NCBI RefSeq assembly: GCF_000424325.1
Contig: NZ_AUJR01000010.1
Span: 52,912 to 116,911, forward strand
DNA length: 64,000 nucleotides
Direction: 5' to 3'
From: [Clostridium] clostridioforme AGR2157
GTDB lineage: Bacteria > Bacillota > Clostridia > Lachnospirales > Lachnospiraceae
Of this stretch, positions 63,942 to 64,000 are shown in pieces. The position numbers and the translations under genes were made by a program. Each line of letters begins with the position of its first letter. Position 1 is the stretch's first letter. A model generated the notes under the pieces. That model had not been told where the DNA came from. It ran no database searches and saw nothing but the letters and a program-made list of their open reading frames with translations.

Positions 63942-64000
63942 ATTTCGGGTAATGGGAATTTATGTAAACCATAAAAAGGAATGAAAAGAAAGCACCCCTT

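Noticed and set aside
1..64000. CRISPR arrays, rRNA genes or prophage structural modules
   Set aside because: I saw no regularly spaced direct repeats, no rRNA sequence and no phage head or tail genes in the window.

Overview
The window looks like a chromosome segment of a spore-forming Gram-positive anaerobe of the class Clostridia, most likely a Lachnospiraceae (Enterocloster-like) gut bacterium. The grounds are sporulation genes (yabP, yabQ, a spoIIE-type phosphatase), a complete V-type ATPase operon, a thl-crt-hbd-bcd-etfBA set, frequent GTG/TTG starts and strong AGGAGG-type ribosome sites. No species can be fixed from the sequence alone.

Region 1 (1-17.4 kb) is the most unusual part. 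After a SemiSWEET-like membrane protein and a NifU-type protein, a LysR regulator precedes a tightly packed plus-strand run. It encodes a Cys-rich/hotdog fusion, an acyl carrier protein, a metallo-beta-lactamase-fold hydrolase, LuxE-type acyl-protein synthetase, LuxC-type acyl reductase, an AMP-forming acyl ligase, a CoaD-like nucleotidyltransferase and then the six classical butyryl-CoA genes. There is no luciferase. Facing it on the minus strand is a four-gene operon: hotdog protein, BioY biotin transporter, thiolase and AMP-forming ligase. It matches the gene content of Bacillus subtilis yhfUTS and carries a near-perfect BirA (biotin repressor) operator over its promoter. The two operons converge on one hairpin.

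Region 2 (17.5-25.9 kb) is mixed housekeeping: a DEDDh exonuclease coupled to a frameshifted DhaL remnant, a KdpDE-like two-component pair without Kdp pump genes here, a D,D-carboxypeptidase, a DUF1461 membrane protein, tRNA-Lys, a previously easy-to-miss 51-aa ORF, trmB and a DUF4145-like/SH3 protein.

Region 3 (26-42.2 kb) is a conserved core: V-ATPase (H/G-C-I-K-F-E-A-B-D), mazG, hup, rqcP, yabP, yabQ, divIC, a soluble SpoIIE, tilS, hpt and ftsH. Region 4 (42.4-54.9 kb) has a cytoplasmic GH13 amylase, tRNA-Leu and tRNA-Tyr, gdpP-rplI-dnaB, a MerR-type protein, an NlpC/P60 lipoprotein and an OmpR/histidine kinase pair.

Region 5 (54.9-64 kb) is accessory. It begins with a structured RNA-like segment and an IS200-type element whose tnpA is frameshifted. 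An AT-richer amino-sugar island follows: nagAB divergent from a LacI regulator, a three-part TRAP transporter and an SGNH esterase. The window ends in decayed integrase and conjugative-element sequence. The island genes plausibly import an amino sugar or related acid, deacetylate it and feed it as fructose-6-phosphate into glycolysis.
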